Notes: generated by a model not told the origin, from the letters alone. Counted from the first letter of the stretch, positions 20,646-32,884 are shown. The stretch is 64,000 nucleotides of DNA from Hermatobates lingyangjiaoensis (GCA_026182355.1 JAPFBL010000381.1:92001-156000), one strand, 5' to 3'. Program-made: numbers and translations.

Positions 20646-21705
20646 GTGATAGACGTCACAAAACTACACCGTTTTAACAAGTTGAGGTTTTTAATTTAAT
20701 GTAGGAAACGCATAATAAAAGCAAACGTCAAGTGTGAAGAGTTGACAATAATAGCGTAGTACACAGTATTATAAACATTAACAGCAGTGCAAAATGCTAC
20801 GTCCATCTTCCTGCAGAGAAGAGATGGAAAATGGATCCAAAGGCGATGGTTGGCTACCTTGTTGGATATGACGATGATGATGATGATGAGGGATACTGGA
20901 TGTACATCCCTAAGAAAAGAGATGTGTTCTCTCTAGTGACGTCGTATTTCAAGAGAAAATGTGTCAGGGAAGCTGTCTGGTCTGATAAGAAAAACGACAT
21001 TAGTGAACTTGGGATTGGATCAAGTGATTCAGAGGAAACCAGAAGAAGAGAAATCTGATAAGGAAAGGTCTGACAATGAGACGAACCATGATACTTCAGA
21101 TCAAGATCAGGAATCCTGCGACAATTCTGATAACTCCAAACAAGCCACCAACTCGAGAAAGAAAACTCCCTGATTGACTTAAGGAGACTACATCACATCC
21201 AATTTTGCTGAAGTTTTTTAGACTCAAGGCGAGCCAAAAAAACGTTTGATGATGTTGCAAAATCTGAGGACAACAAGGAGTGGAAATCAGCTATGGATGA
21301 CGAAACATATTCAGAGGAAGTACTTGTTCATCTGGGACCGAATCAAGAAGAGAATGCTGACTGTGGCCAATATTGGAACTAAACATCAGTTGGCAGACAT
21401 CTTGACGAAGCTTTTAACCCCACCCAAGACTTCAAGCTCTTCGAGAAAATTTTTGGGACTATTTTAGAAGCCTTAACTTCAAATAAGGGAAAGTTTTGAA
21501 GGACTACGTTAACTTCAAATAAGGGAAAGTTTTGAAGGACTACGGTTATTTTTGTCCGACTAACTAGAGACTTTTTGTCGCACTGCTGTTAATGTTTATA
21601 ATACTGTGTACTACAGTATTATTGTCTTCACACTTGACGTTTGCTATGTTTAATTAATAACCTGAATTTTGTTAAAACGGTGTGGTTTTGTGACGTCTAT
21701 CACTA
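20646..21705. mobile_element. Inverted-repeat element enclosing copia polyprotein fragments
   Basis: Left 20646-20800 and right about 21582-21705 are inverted copies (GTGATAGACGTCACAAAAC; CAAACGTCAAGTGTGAAGA; CACAGTATTATAAACATTAA) with a few indels. The interior has Ty1/copia-type coding scraps. Copia LTRs are direct repeats, so inverted ends are unexpected. No target duplication was recognised. Confidence 0.75.
20831..21467 (+). pseudogene. Ty1/copia polyprotein fragments, frameshifted and deleted
   Basis: 20831-20930 reads PKAMVGYLVGYDDD, then GYWMYIPKKRDVFSL, the KxxxGYLVGYxxxxGYRxxxP...V block that follows copia integrase. Frames shift near 21000. 21225-21300 reads WKSAMDDE (usual start of the reverse-transcriptase region), and 21380-21420 reads TKHQLADILTKLL, the RNase H tail. 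The catalytic reverse transcriptase is missing. Confidence 0.8.
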
Positions 21706-23057
21706 TCATTTACAAGAAAAAAAGGAAGACATGATGAATAAAAAATGTAATTTTACTATTATTTCATAAAACACGTTTCATATCAGTCATTATCAAAAAA
21801 ACATAGAACATAATAAGCTCTTAATAATGTTTTAAAATGATCAACCTGAAGGAACAAGATAACCTTCATGTAACATCCATTTAATAAGAAATTTATGGCA
21901 TAAACATCAATAGTTTTCATAATTGAAAAAAAAACCTTATATAATATGTAAATTATTAAAATAGTAAAACATATAATAGTTTATGTGTCAACTATAAAAA
22001 AAACTTTAGAACTTTGTGGACATGAATAGTTTTCTGACTTCAAAAAGTGCTTGAAAATGTTTAGTTCAACATGGATTCTAAAAGCTAGTTTGTTTAAAAA
22101 CAGCCATCTTTATTTCTGTTTTAGCAAAAATAGGGAACAGTCAAGGTATCCAACTACAGCTTAGATTCTTTTATGTATCTTTTTATAATCCCTTAAGATT
22201 TCAATATATTTAAAGATCTTAAGTTTAAATTTCAATATCTTAAGTTTAACAATTGTCCAACTGAAAAAATAAAAAAAAAAGCATATTAATTAGTACTTTT
22301 CCATTTATTTACAAATGTTTATGATGAATGTGTCATTTCATTTTGAGATATTAGTTTCCAAGATCAAACGAATATTTTGAAAGAATATCAAATAACGAAT
22401 GCATCCTAGGGTTCATAACATTGTTTAAATGTAACAAATTTTGCTTTTTAAATAAAGACATAAGTATTCAAAAAAAAGTTCAGCTTCTGTAGAAATTCAT
22501 GAGGCTAGAGTGTACCTTAGGAGCCCCAGCGTTTACAGAGACGGACCTTTACACAGAGGTTATAAGGGTTTCCCTACTTTCCAGTAGGGATTTTGGAGTC
22601 ATTTCTTTTTCTTAAATGGTAACTCATACTTATATTGCAGTAATATTTATTTCAATATAAGTTTATTGAATCAATATAACTTTAATTAGTTTTCTTGCTA
22701 TATTCCTGGTTTGGGAGAAGACCAAACACTTCTTTGAGTCTAATAAATAGACATTATTTACCTGAAATTATCAATTGCAACAAAATCCATCCATGTTTAC
22801 ATTTTGAAATCATTAAAACAAATTAGTTTTATAAACATTTTGGCCATTGTTGATTTATCATCTCTGAGCTTGAAATGTCAGTGCAAAATTAGTTTAGCAA
22901 GCAGAAACAGGTGAATATATACAAACAATTTTTCCATAAAAACAAAAAGAAACATAAAAAGAGACAAAAACATTTCGTATTTATATACTTATAAGAGAAT
23001 ATTTACAAATAAATATTTTGTTTTCAAAGTTTTAAAATAAAAAAAAAAATCACTTAC
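21706..23057. other. Transporter intron 1, first part
   Basis: About 1.35 kb AT-rich, with no conserved peptide, tandem repeat or transposon end recognised. Confidence 0.5.
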
Positions 23058-23319
23058 CCAAAAGTGTTGGATCACCTTTCATATAAGATAGAATATATTT
23101 ATTTAAGAATAATGTACAGCCGCTAAAAAAATACCAAAGAATAAGGAAAAACATGGCTCTACAATTCCATAAACCAGCCATACTACTGTCTGTTTTAGTA
23201 ACTGTTCGTCTAGATAATAAACTGTCCTCGCTTTTTAATAAACTATCACTTAATGCATCTTTAGTGGAATGTTTAACTAGTTGAACATTTTCAATATCTG
23301 GATCCATTTGTACAGACAT
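23058..23319 (-). CDS. SLC35E2-like exon 1 (N-terminus)
   Basis: Starts at ATG 23319 (MSVQMDPD...), with a second Met four residues on. An upstream in-frame ATG at 23385 would add a hydrophobic lead with no family counterpart and is less likely. The exon has a polar, Ser-rich cytosolic region of about 55 residues, then [20 protein letters not shown] and GDPTLLG, matching the first membrane helix [20 protein letters not shown]...GEPSMLG. Donor G|GTAAGTG. Confidence 0.9.
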
Positions 23320-23385
23320 AACCACCGGTTTAAATATCACAGATAAATTTATTAAATAGGATGAATATAAAAAAAAAAACAGCAC

Positions 23386-24124
23386 AAATAAAATTGACTT
23401 ATTTCATTCCAAATAATGGAATCACAATGCTAAGTAGAATTGAAATGCGAAATTAGTAATTTTAACTGCATCTCTGATAAGAAATAATATTCCACATCTG
23501 CCCTGACACATATACAAAACAGTCACAGCTGATAAACGGTTGCAGTGTTACCACAATTTAAAAACAATGAATAAAAACAAATTAATCATTGAAGCAGTAT
23601 ACTTCCCATTACATATGCACATCAATAATAAATATTTTTTTTAAAAAAGTATTAAAATTAATCAAATGTTCAATAAAGAGTATCATTTTTGTTTCTATTA
23701 AGTTTAAAATAATTTTTTTTCAAACAGATTTTGTCAGATACCATGTAAGTTTATGCTAATTACAAAATAAACAATTTTGTATAGATTTTTTTAAATTTAA
23801 TTGTAATTTTTTTTTTTAGTTTTGTGAATAATACCAGGATATCCATTATCAATAACTACTACGACTATTTGTCCACCTGTTTTTACTTTGTTATTACTGT
23901 TGCTATGGAAATAAAAGTGAATATTTGTTCTTGTCCTAATGTGGTTAGGTTTCATTTTGACTTTACTTACATCCTTAGTTAGTTTATTGTCATTTGCAGC
24001 AATTATTTCACTTCCGGTGACGTAACATAAGTCCACAACACCTACTAATGAAAAGACAAAACATTTCACAAATGTCACACCAACTTCTTATTGATAAACC
24101 ATTATTTGTATTTGTAACTAACCT
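23386..24124. other. Upstream region of the transporter gene
   Basis: Presumed promoter/5' UTR side of the minus-strand gene. AT-rich; no TATA box or initiator can be singled out with confidence. Confidence 0.4.
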
Positions 24125-24139
24125 AATTTTCGATACCCT

Positions 24140-25400
24140 CTATATATAAAGTTCATGAGTTTGTTTTTTTGTTCACCCATTTTCCGAGAAGATAGAGACC
24201 TGAATTAAATATATATTATTTATTACCTGAACAATGTTAAATAAAAAATAAATTAGTACTATATTCCCAAAATTGGAGCCAGGGTAGCAAGTGTCTTGGG
24301 TGCTGGCCGATGGTAGTACTGTATTATATAAAAATGAAACAAAAAAAATTTTTTTCTTCATTTAATATTTGTGTAATATAAACACTGGTAATAAATCAAA
24401 GGCATGGAGCCAGAGTAGCCTAGAGGCTTGCGTGCTCACAGATGACAGCAGTGCAAATGTATTATAAATAAATGTAACAAATATACATATAATAAACTAC
24501 TACATTAGAGATTAAAAATGAATAATTTTAGAAACAGACTTGAACACAATTGTCCTATTTCCACCTATTTCCACCTAGGTCCCAGAAGTCGTTTTATGAA
24601 GTCTGTCTGTGTGTGGGTGGGTGAGTGTGTTAGCATTGCTTGTTACCATGCTACGGTCCAGAATCTTTGATAAATCAAGTTGATATTTTACATAAAAATG
24701 GGCCCCATAGGGAAGAAGATCCCTATTGTTTGGGAAGAATTATGCATGACGGAAAAGTTACTTTTTTTTTGCCAAAAACCGGTTTTTAGAAAACATTTCT
24801 TTCTCCTAAACTGCAAATGCTAGAGTTTGGTATTATCTTTGACCATACAAATAGAATAAACGAAAAATATATGAAGAATTTTAAAACAACGGGAAATATT
24901 TTTTTTTCTCAAAAAATGTTGACTTATAATTCAAACTCAAAGATTGTGAGAGCTATACAAGCCTTACCGTTTGACGGATCAAAATGAAACTATACCTAAA
25001 AATAGACCATTATGTGGAGAATGATTTGAGATAATTTTTTTTAAAATTACTCTCACCAAAGGGGCGTTACTTTACGATTTCTGTTTTAAGAAATTTTTTT
25101 ACGCTAAACGGCTCATTAAAAAATTATTAAAATTTGACTAAAAATGGAACAAAAAGTTAACAATTTATAAAAAAAAATAATGAAATTTCAATTACGGGAA
25201 AGAGCAATGAAGCTATAAAAACTGTTTGTTTATCCTGGACTAAGGGATCACCTGCTATACTTGTCAAATTTTTTTTTTATTTTTTGACAAATTTCATTGT
25301 TTTCTAATTATCGGTTTAGTTAAAAAAATATTTTCTTAAGATGTAAAAAGGTTTATGACGACCCTTATTATTAAAGTAATTTTTTTATAAAAAAATTCCT
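24140..25400. repeat. Old dispersed repeat, inverted match at 30.15-30.92 kb
   Basis: CTATATATAAAGTTCATGAG, a CCCATTTTCCG block and GGAGCCAGGGTAGCAAGTG recur inverted at 30150-30915. 24640-24740 (GTCCAGAATCTTTGATAAAT) resembles 53000-53110. 25225-25260 (GGGATCACCTGCTATACTTG) resembles 31770-31800. There is no coding content. Confidence 0.6.
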
Positions 25401-25470
25401 GATGTCATTCTGATATAATGTACTATTTTTATGTAAAAAAATTAAAACTACCTTCTGTCATAATGACGTA

Positions 25471-26895
25471 TTCATTTCAGAATGAATTGTAATGATGCAT
25501 AATTATGATGACTTTGATTTGTAGCTGTAGATTAATTGCAGCAATTAGATGTGCCTAATTATCAATTTGATACAGATCATTAGTACGTAGCAATTAAGGC
25601 GTACATACAGAAACAGTACAAGAAGACATCGTACTTTTGTAAAATAGTATTGACTATCAGAATGAATTATAATGATGCATAATTATGATGACTTTGATTT
25701 GTAGCTGTAGTTTAATTGCAGCAATTAGATATGCCTAATTATCAATTTGATACAGATCATTAGTACGTAGCAATTAAGGCGTACAGACAGAAACAGTACA
25801 AGAAGACATCGTACTTTTGTAAAATAGTATTGACTATCAGAATGAATTGTAATGATGCATAATTATGATGACTTTAATTTGTAGCTGTAGTTTAATTGCA
25901 GCAATTAGATATGCCTAATTATCAATTTGATACAGATCATTAGTACGTAGCAATTAAGGCGTACAGACAGAAACAGTACAAGAAGACATCGTACTTTTGT
26001 AAAATAGTATTGACTATCAGAATGAATTGTAATGATGCATAATTATGATGACTTTAATTTGTAGCTGTAGTTTAATTGCAGCAATTAGATATGCCTAATT
26101 ATCAATTTGATACAGATCATTAGTACGTAGCAATTAAGGCGTACATACAGAAACAGTACAAGAAGACATCGTACTTTTGTAAAATAGTATTGACTATCAG
26201 AATGAATTGTAATGATGCATAATTATGATGACTTTAATTTGTAGCTGTAGTTTAATTGCAGCAATTAGATATGCCTAATTATCAATTTGATACAGATCAT
26301 TAGTACGTAGCAATTAAGGCGTACAGACAGAAACAGTACAAGAAGACATCGTACTTTTGTAAAATAGTATTGACTATCAGAATGAATTGTAATGATGCAT
26401 AATTATGATGACTTTGATTTGTAGCTGTAGTTTAATTGCAGCAATTAGATATGCCTAATTATCAATTTGATACAGATCATTAGTACGTAGCAATTAAGAC
26501 GTACAGACAGAAACCGTACAAGAAGATATCGTACTTTTGTAAAATAGTATTGACTATCAGAATGAATTGTAATGATGCATAATTATGATGACTTTGATTT
26601 GTAGCTGTAGTTTAATTGCAGCAATTAGATATGCCTAATTATCAATTTGATACAGATCATTAGTACGTAGCAATTAAGACGTACAGACAGAAACCGTACA
26701 AGAAGATATCGTACTTTTGTAAAATAGTATTGACTATCAGAATGAATTATAATGATGCATAATTATGATGACTTTGATTTGTAGCTGTAGTTTAATTGCA
26801 GCAATTAGTTATACCTAATTACCAATTTGATATTCTCATTAGTAAGTAGTAATTAAGGCGTACAGACAGAAACCGTACAAGAAGACATACTCTTT
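25471..26895 (+). repeat. 180-bp satellite, about eight copies
   Basis: Tandem units of exactly 180 bp at 25660, 25840, 26020, 26200, 26380, 26560 and 26740, each starting GAATGAATTGTAATGATGCA. Units differ by a few substitutions (GGCGTAC/GACGTAC, ACATCG/ATATCG) and the last one is more diverged. It is AT-rich and non-coding. Confidence 0.97.
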
Positions 26896-27029
26896 TATAT
26901 ATTAGGGGAGATAAAATCAGTGGTAACACACAGCGTACGTATGTAAGTTGATATTATCGTATAAACATTGTGATATTAACTTTGTCAACAGGAAAGCGAT
27001 CCACAAAGGACAACAAACGTTTCACAGTA

Positions 27030-27130
27030 AACTGTAGACACAGAGTAAAGATACGAACACGCTTACAGTCTCTAATTTTCGGTTGAACCGTCATCAGGAG
27101 AGCTGAGATTGGGACACTTGTTATTTCTTC
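27030..27130 (-). mobile_element. PLE-B single arm
   Basis: GCTTACAGTCTCTAATTTTC, then GGTTGAACCGTCATCAGG: the minus-sense core is CTGATGA, C, GGTT/AACC, GAA, AATT, A. Confidence 0.7.
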
Positions 27131-27179
27131 ATGTCCTCAGCCTCTCGGCCTTTATATGATAAAGCAGAATAGGTTTATG

Positions 27180-28150
27180 TGTTTTTTAATGTGGAATCCT
27201 TTCACCATGTCACAAGAACCAACCGTTCTCTCGCGAATGATACAGTAAGAAACTGTCTTCGTGAAGTGCCAAAGGTAGACCTTACGGAGGCGAGCTTCCA
27301 CGACCTAGATCAACAAAAGCTTTAAAGCTTTTGCCAGTTAGTCTCTAAAAGACTGAGGGTTACTTGATGAAGGGTAGATGAATGATTACAGGAGAAAAAA
27401 TGAAATAGGCAAAAAAATACAATAGTTATAGTTAATAGCGAGTTGAGAGGTAGCCAAGATTAGGTAAGTTAGTGAAAGTGTAGGAGGTGTGAAGGAAAGG
27501 TGAGAGAGAAAGTAGGAGAAGCATCCAGAGGGTAATACATGGCGACAGGCTTGGCATACTCTTGTTCACCACAAACCACCCACAACAGTCTTGCTCACTA
27601 TGTGACCAATAGTCTCTAAGAGACTGATAGTTTCGTCATGGCAGAAAAAAGTTTTAAAAAAGACAAGCACAAAGCCGGAAGAAGAAAAGATATCTTGAAA
27701 CCACGAACAGGTACCAACGCGCTACTGAGTGAGCTTGCCACCAGCGGACACCAGCCCAGACAGGGACCCCAAGGAAGCAGACTGTTGTGCCCACAGCGAA
27801 TGTTACCTGTTACTTACAAGGGCGGACGGCCCCCTGACCAGCGTGCAGACAGGCAGGCTTGCTACCCCCGGACACCGGAGCCGGCAAGCACCCCTCGACT
27901 GAATGGTCTTGCCACCAGCGGATACCAGCCAAGACAGGGACCCCCAAGGAAGCAGCTAAAGCCACCTTTTACTTACAAGGGTGACGGCCCCCTGACCAGC
28001 GTGCAGACAGCCAGACTTGCTACCCCTGGACGCCAAGCCAGGCAAGCACCCCGCCCAGGTTGTGCCTTTCTTAGTTCACGCCATTATTTAGGCATGTTAA
28101 GCCCCCCCACCACGACAAGGTGAAGGCACGTCGGGGGGGAGATAGAAACA
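27180..28150 (+). repeat. GC-rich repeat element related to the 133-bp array
   Basis: Contains an open frame of 161 codons (27638-28123) starting ATGGCAGAAAAAAG, with three imperfect LATSG(H/Y)QPRQGP-like peptide repeats and no domain recognised. The last 100 bp (TGCCTTTCTTAGTTCAC; GACAAGGTGAAGGCAC then a G run) are one unit of the 41.7-46.3 kb array. Whether the frame is a real gene or part of a retroelement cannot be told. Confidence 0.5.
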
Positions 28151-28194
28151 CCAAGCGTACTTGCGAACCGAGAGTTAGAGACCCATATATATAA

Positions 28195-28245
28195 AGATTT
28201 CACATAAACACGTGAAATAACAATCAATGATCAAACCACAATAAC
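28195..28245 (-). mobile_element. PLE-A outer-end fragment
   Basis: Only the outer 50 bp of PLE-A (GATTTCACATAAACACGTGA to AAACCACAAT), joined directly to a PLE coding fragment. Confidence 0.65.
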
Positions 28246-28249
28246 AAAA

Positions 28250-28630
28250 TTAACGGTAGATGTTAAGACCAGGAGGAGAGCGAGCCCCAAGGAGGCATAT
28301 GAATGCCTCTTCGGAAACTCTAAGGGTGACATGGGAATTAGACTCGGGGATTTGTTTGAGGATTTGTACCCTGAAACAATCATTGAAAGGGAGGTCATGG
28401 GAATTAGCATGGATAGCTATGGGTAAGTCACTGCGCTGACCAACGGACGCCCTGTGATTGTTCATACGCAGGCTCAGCTTGGTTGAAGCCAAGCCAACGT
28501 AAAAAGCATCACATCGAGTACACTCCAAACGGTAAACGCAGTTACAGGAAGTGCAAGATGTATGAGAAGGAACAGGATAGGAGTCGTTACTGAGAGGGGA
28601 AGTAAAGTAAGGACTGGAGTTAATTATATA
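28250..28630 (-). pseudogene. PLE endonuclease C-terminal fragment, second lineage
   Basis: Frame CNCVYRLECTRCDAFYVGLA, then LSLRMNNHRASV, LPIAIHANSHDLPF and FICLLGARSPPGLN. The CVYxxxC...YVG layout is GIY-YIG-like, with a different C-terminal tail from the 8.2 kb copy. The related copy at 32572-32775 shares NNHRAS and IHANSHGLPFNEC. No upstream reverse transcriptase is present. Confidence 0.75.
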
Positions 28631-28639
28631 TATATACAA

Positions 28640-29000
28640 ACACTTTTTCTTCTTCTCGGAGTTTGGTCAGGGTAAATATATGGAATCACCTTTTTGCCAA
28701 CGTTTCGTCTTTATTTCAAGACATCCTCAGGACTATAAACTAACAAAAAAACAATAAACAATGGACATTTGTCATTTCTACTTTACAAATTAATGTTTTG
28801 TGGTCAAGAAAACAGTACCGTATTACAAAATGATGGATATAGATTATGATGTTTCTAAAGTAGAAATGACAAATTTCCATTGTTTATTGTTTTTTTGTTA
28901 GTTTATAGCCCTGAGGATGTCTTGAAATAAAGACGAAACGTTGGCAAAAAGGTGATTCCATATATTTACCCTGACCAAACTCCGAGAAGAAGAAAAAGTG
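28640..29000. mobile_element. PLE-K divergent inverted pair
   Basis: Arms 28650-28760 and 28860-29000. The right core is CTGAGGA, T, GTCTT/AAGAC, GAA, ACGT, T, GGC, with AGCC upstream forming helix I. Outer ends end in CGGAGTTTGGTCAGGG beside AAGAAGAAAAAG. Confidence 0.8.
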
Positions 29001-29034
29001 TTTGTTAATATTTTGTGGTCAAGAAAACAGTACC

Positions 29035-29035
29035 G

Positions 29036-29067
<32 letters not shown>

Positions 29068-29175
29068 CGAAATATCGATGTGAGTTATGTCTGTGTCTTT
29101 CTGTGTGTTTCCTTCGTTTTGAAATTATTGTATTTAAAAAAGTCCGCTGGACCATTTCTTTTAATTGTGTATATA
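29035..29175 (+). mobile_element. TA repeat plus PLE-C arm
   Basis: TA run 29036-29060, then a PLE-C arm (ATCGATGTGAGTTATGTCTG to GGACCATTTCTTTTAATT), truncated inside the core. Confidence 0.7.
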
Positions 29176-30145
29176 TATATTATAAAAATATAAAATTGTT
29201 ATTATAATATAATTGTTTCACGGTAAATCAGTTTATATTTAATAATACGACTTGTAGTAGTATTAAGTTTAAAGTTAATTAAATTCAATGACTCTTAGAA
29301 ATTGAACAAATCATCTATTAAGTTATAATAATGAATAATAATCGTTCATTTTTTTTTCATCAGTTAAAAACGCGGATGTAAGTATTATTGAAAGATAAAG
29401 TTTAGTTTCAGAATCATAGCGCAAGAGAACGTGCAAGTGATTGCGTAGCCGTGACGTCACACCCCCCACCACAACTATCAATTAGACAGCTGCCAACATT
29501 CTCAACCACTTGGGTCAAAAGTCAAAACCCAGCCAATACATTGCACAGATTCCATTAAACACAGAAACATTTATTAAAATAACCCATTCATTCCTTTGTT
29601 TTTATTTATTTATATGCTTATTTTTGTTTTCTGTTTATCAATATCAGAAAATAAATCAATTTTAAACATATTTTTATTTAAAGTGATTTTTTTTCAAGTA
29701 TACCATTTACAATTATTTGATAAATGAAATATTTTAATTATCTTGATTTATTATCTACTAGACTACCCGTGATCCTTTGCGTCACACAGAAATTATAGCA
29801 ATAGGTATTGAAATAAATTTACTGAACATGAATGACAGGGATAATTTTAATTGTTTCTTGTTATTAAGGCACGGAAACAGATTCTTATATGGCCCAAGCT
29901 TTTGGTATGGTATTCTTAACATGATTCAAAACATATACACAGTAAGTATATTTAGCAAAATAAAAATCATTGAAAAGTAAAAAAAAACATTTATTTTATC
30001 ATATAAATAAATAAAACATCAATTCAAGCAATATAGACAATAAAATATATTCAAAACAAACAAAACTTGTAAATTGAAATTTATTTACCTAACATAAAAT
30101 AACATTAATGAAAGGAATGTGTCTTTATAATATTACCTTGGAACA
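29176..30145. other. AT-rich region without recognised gene
   Basis: 29590-29760 matches 31365-31510 as a direct repeat (AAATAAATCAATTTTMAACA). A GTGACGTCAC palindrome lies at about 29451. A 67-codon frame at 29777-29980 has no recognisable motif. Confidence 0.45.
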
Positions 30146-30149
30146 TTCG

Positions 30150-30925
30150 TATTTTATCTGACAGTTGTATTTAAGTTCGTTTCTACAATTATTCATTTTT
30201 AACCTCTAATATAATAGTTTATTGTATTTTTGTTACATTTATATATAATCAATTTTCACTATCATCGGCGAGCACGCAAGCGACTGGCTACCCTGGATCC
30301 ATGCCTTTACTTCATTACCATTGTTTATATTATTCAAATTTTAAATTCAAAAATTGTTTGTTACATCTATTTTTAATATAATTGTGCTACTGTCATTGGC
30401 GAGCACACAAGCCAGTGGGCTACCCTGGCTCCATTCCTTTAGTTTATTACCAGTGTTTATATTAAGAAAATATTTTATTTTTTTTTTATATTTGTTTTTG
30501 TATTACAACTACCCTTATCGGGGTAATAAGTAATAGTGATACATGCTACATAAAGGTGGAATAAAGAGTGGAGAAACCACCCATTGGTACTCCATATAGA
30601 CTCCATTAGACTTGCAACTAGTCTTGACAGTTAACATTTCAGAGTAGGTCTCGGGGCCAACGAAATATGTTAACCAAAATATGTTAACACGATATTTTTT
30701 AATGTAACAAAAAATTTTTTTGTTACATTAATATGTAATTCATTTGAACTATTGTCATCGACGAGCACGCAAGACACTTGCTACGCTGGCTCCAATTTTG
30801 AGAATATAGTGATAATTTTCTTTTATTTAACATTATTCAGGTAATAAATAATATATATTTAATTTCAGGTCTATCTCCACGGAAAATGGGTCAACAAACA
30901 AACAAACTCATGAACTTTATATATA
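30150..30925. repeat. Dispersed repeat, inverted copy of 24.14-24.56 kb
   Basis: Several modules of GGCGAGCACGCAAG followed by TGGCTACCCTGG(A/C)TCC, at about 30265, 30395 and 30755, and again at 31070. It ends CTCATGAACTTTATATATAG, the inverse of 24140. Confidence 0.6.
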
Positions 30926-31350
30926 GAGATATCAATGATCAAACCACAATAAGAAATGGGAAAACAAGACTAAGATCTTTCAACCGTAATAAGCGGTCTT
31001 CGTCAGAGTTAAAAACCCAACTCAGTTAAATTAAAAAAAAAATAATATATAATTCATTTACACTACTGTCGTCGGCGAGCACACAAGACACTTGCTACTC
31101 TGGCTCCAATTTTGGAAATATAGCAATAATTTTCTTTTATTTAACATTATTCAGGTATTAATAATATAAATTTAATTTCAGGTCTCTATCTCCACGGAAA
31201 ATGGGTGAACAAACAAACTCAGTTAGGTTTTTGACTCTGACGAAGACTGCTTGTTACGGTTGAAAGATCTTACTCTTGTTTTCCCATTTCTTATTGTGGT
31301 TTGATCATTGATTGTTATTTCACGTGTTTTTGTGAAATCTTTTTATATAG
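30926..31350. mobile_element. PLE-A divergent pair with repeat inserted between arms
   Basis: Left arm 30930-31025 and right arm 31218-31350 of PLE-A, separated by a copy of the GGCGAGCAC repeat (31030-31215). Both cores are recognisable. The right arm ends GTGAAATCTTTTTATATAG. Confidence 0.75.
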
Positions 31351-31609
31351 AGATGTGTTTATTTTATTTTCTATATGACAGTCTCAGTAAATAAATCAAT
31401 TTTCAACATATTTTTATTTAAATTGATGAATTTGTTCAAGTATACCATTTACAATTTTTTTTTTAATAAAATAAATATTCTAATATTTTGAACATGATAA
31501 TTTATTATCTATATCTTTAATAAAACTTTGATGACAGATCTTGTTTGTTTGTTTTCTTGCCATCGTGCATTGTCTAAACTGAATAAATAATAAAATATAT
31601 GCAATTTTG

Positions 31610-31690
31610 TGGGAATCGAACCCACGACCTTAACATTAGTGGTCTAGCGTGCTTTGCTCTGGACCAAAGAGACCTGCTTACAATAAACTT
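31610..31690 (-). repeat. tRNA-derived SINE or tRNA pseudogene
   Basis: The minus strand reads GGTCCAGAGCAAAGCACGCT, AGACCACTAATGTTAAGG and TCGTGGGTTCGATTCCCAC: a T-arm with box B and an anticodon-arm-like region, but the D-arm is disrupted. It does not fold as a full tRNA by eye. Confidence 0.55.
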
Positions 31691-31699
31691 TCAAAACCT

Positions 31700-32116
31700 G
31701 ATATAAATAACGTTTTAGATACTATAAATACTCAAATTTGGTTTTGCAATCATTATTCCAATTATTATTTGGAATCACCTGCCATACTGGTCGGATTTGT
31801 TTACATTTATTTACATTGTTTACTTTGATTTAGAAATTTTTTAACTGCATTAAAATTGTTATTTAGAGGTTTATTTAAAAAAAAATTTAAAATGTTCTAA
31901 TGAGTTAAGATGATATGTTAGAACAATAAAATTGTTAAATGTAAAAAATTAACCCCAATGAAACATATGTTTTTTGGTGCACTCTATAGTGCGATGGATA
32001 GTTGTTGAACAAGTGTTTGACTAAAGAAACAAAACAAGTTAGTTGTTAACGAGTTATTACGTTTACTTACGGTAAAGTTGAGTTTAGGTCAATCCTAAAT
32101 TTTTATCTTACCGTGA

Positions 32117-32117
<1 letters not shown>
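31700..32117. other. AT-rich region without recognised gene
   Basis: Only the short match to 25225-25370 noted above. Confidence 0.4.

Positions 32118-32178
<61 letters not shown>
32118..32178. repeat. (TA)n microsatellite
   Basis: TA run with one slip, adjoining the PLE-B copy. Confidence 0.95.
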
Positions 32179-32179
32179 G

Positions 32180-32882
32180 TAGTTCAATATAAACAAAGAA
32201 TAATAGAGAAATCAGAAGAACACACTTACAGTCTCTAATTTTCGGTTTGAACCGTCTTCAGGAGAGATAAGAGAGGGAAACCAAGCGCACTGGATCAGAG
32301 ACGGTTGGAGACCAACAGTGTTGCCGCATGCGCGCCCGTTCACAGAAAATAAGGTAGACAGGAATCAATTTATAATTTATAATTACATTAAATTAATGGA
32401 ATATGAAAACAATAAATATATAAAAGAAAAAATTGAAAAAATAAGGGAAATTGATACAGAGAAATTGATACATAAACAAAAGTATGATAAAATAAAATAA
32501 AACTAAGAATACAAATAATAATAACAAATGAAATAATTGAAAAATGTGAAAAGGTAAGAAATTTTTAGACATTATCGCTTTAGATTGAGGCCAGGTGCAC
32601 TGCGCGCACTTAATAGCCAAATATGGGCTTCTTCGGAGGCTCGTAGTGTGAGATCTTTGCAGTCAGGGGGTATTTGTCGCAGAATCTGTAACCTGTAGCA
32701 CTCATTAAAAGGGAGACCGTGGCTATTGGCATGTATGGCAATGGGAAGATGGGAGCGGCTATTGACTGAAGCTCTGTGATTGTTTATACGTAAGTAAATT
32801 GTAGTATAGTTTACTATACGTAGTATAGTAAATTGAACTATATTTGTCCGTTTTGGATCGTATTTCCAACGAAAAAAAGTGT
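32180..32882. mobile_element. PLE-B pair with PLE coding remnant between arms
   Basis: Left arm 32180-32340, with core CTGAAGA, C, GGTT/AACC, GAA, AATT, A on the minus strand. The right end is 32815-32882 (TAGTAAATTGAACTATATTT then the GGATCGTATTTCCAACG tip). Between them lies sequence shared with 52080-52290 (ATTAATGGAATATGAAAACA) and an endonuclease scrap. Confidence 0.7.
32572..32790 (-). pseudogene. PLE endonuclease tail fragment
   Basis: Frame LRINNHRASVNSRSHLPI, then AIHANSHGLPFNECYRLQIL, ASEEAHIWLLSARS and APGLNLKR. Same lineage as 28250-28630. The N-terminal catalytic part is missing. Confidence 0.7.
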
Positions 32883-32884
32883 AT

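Noticed and set aside
31610..31690. Functional tRNA gene
   Set aside because: The T-arm is good but the D-arm and acceptor stem do not pair by eye, so a SINE or pseudogene is more likely.
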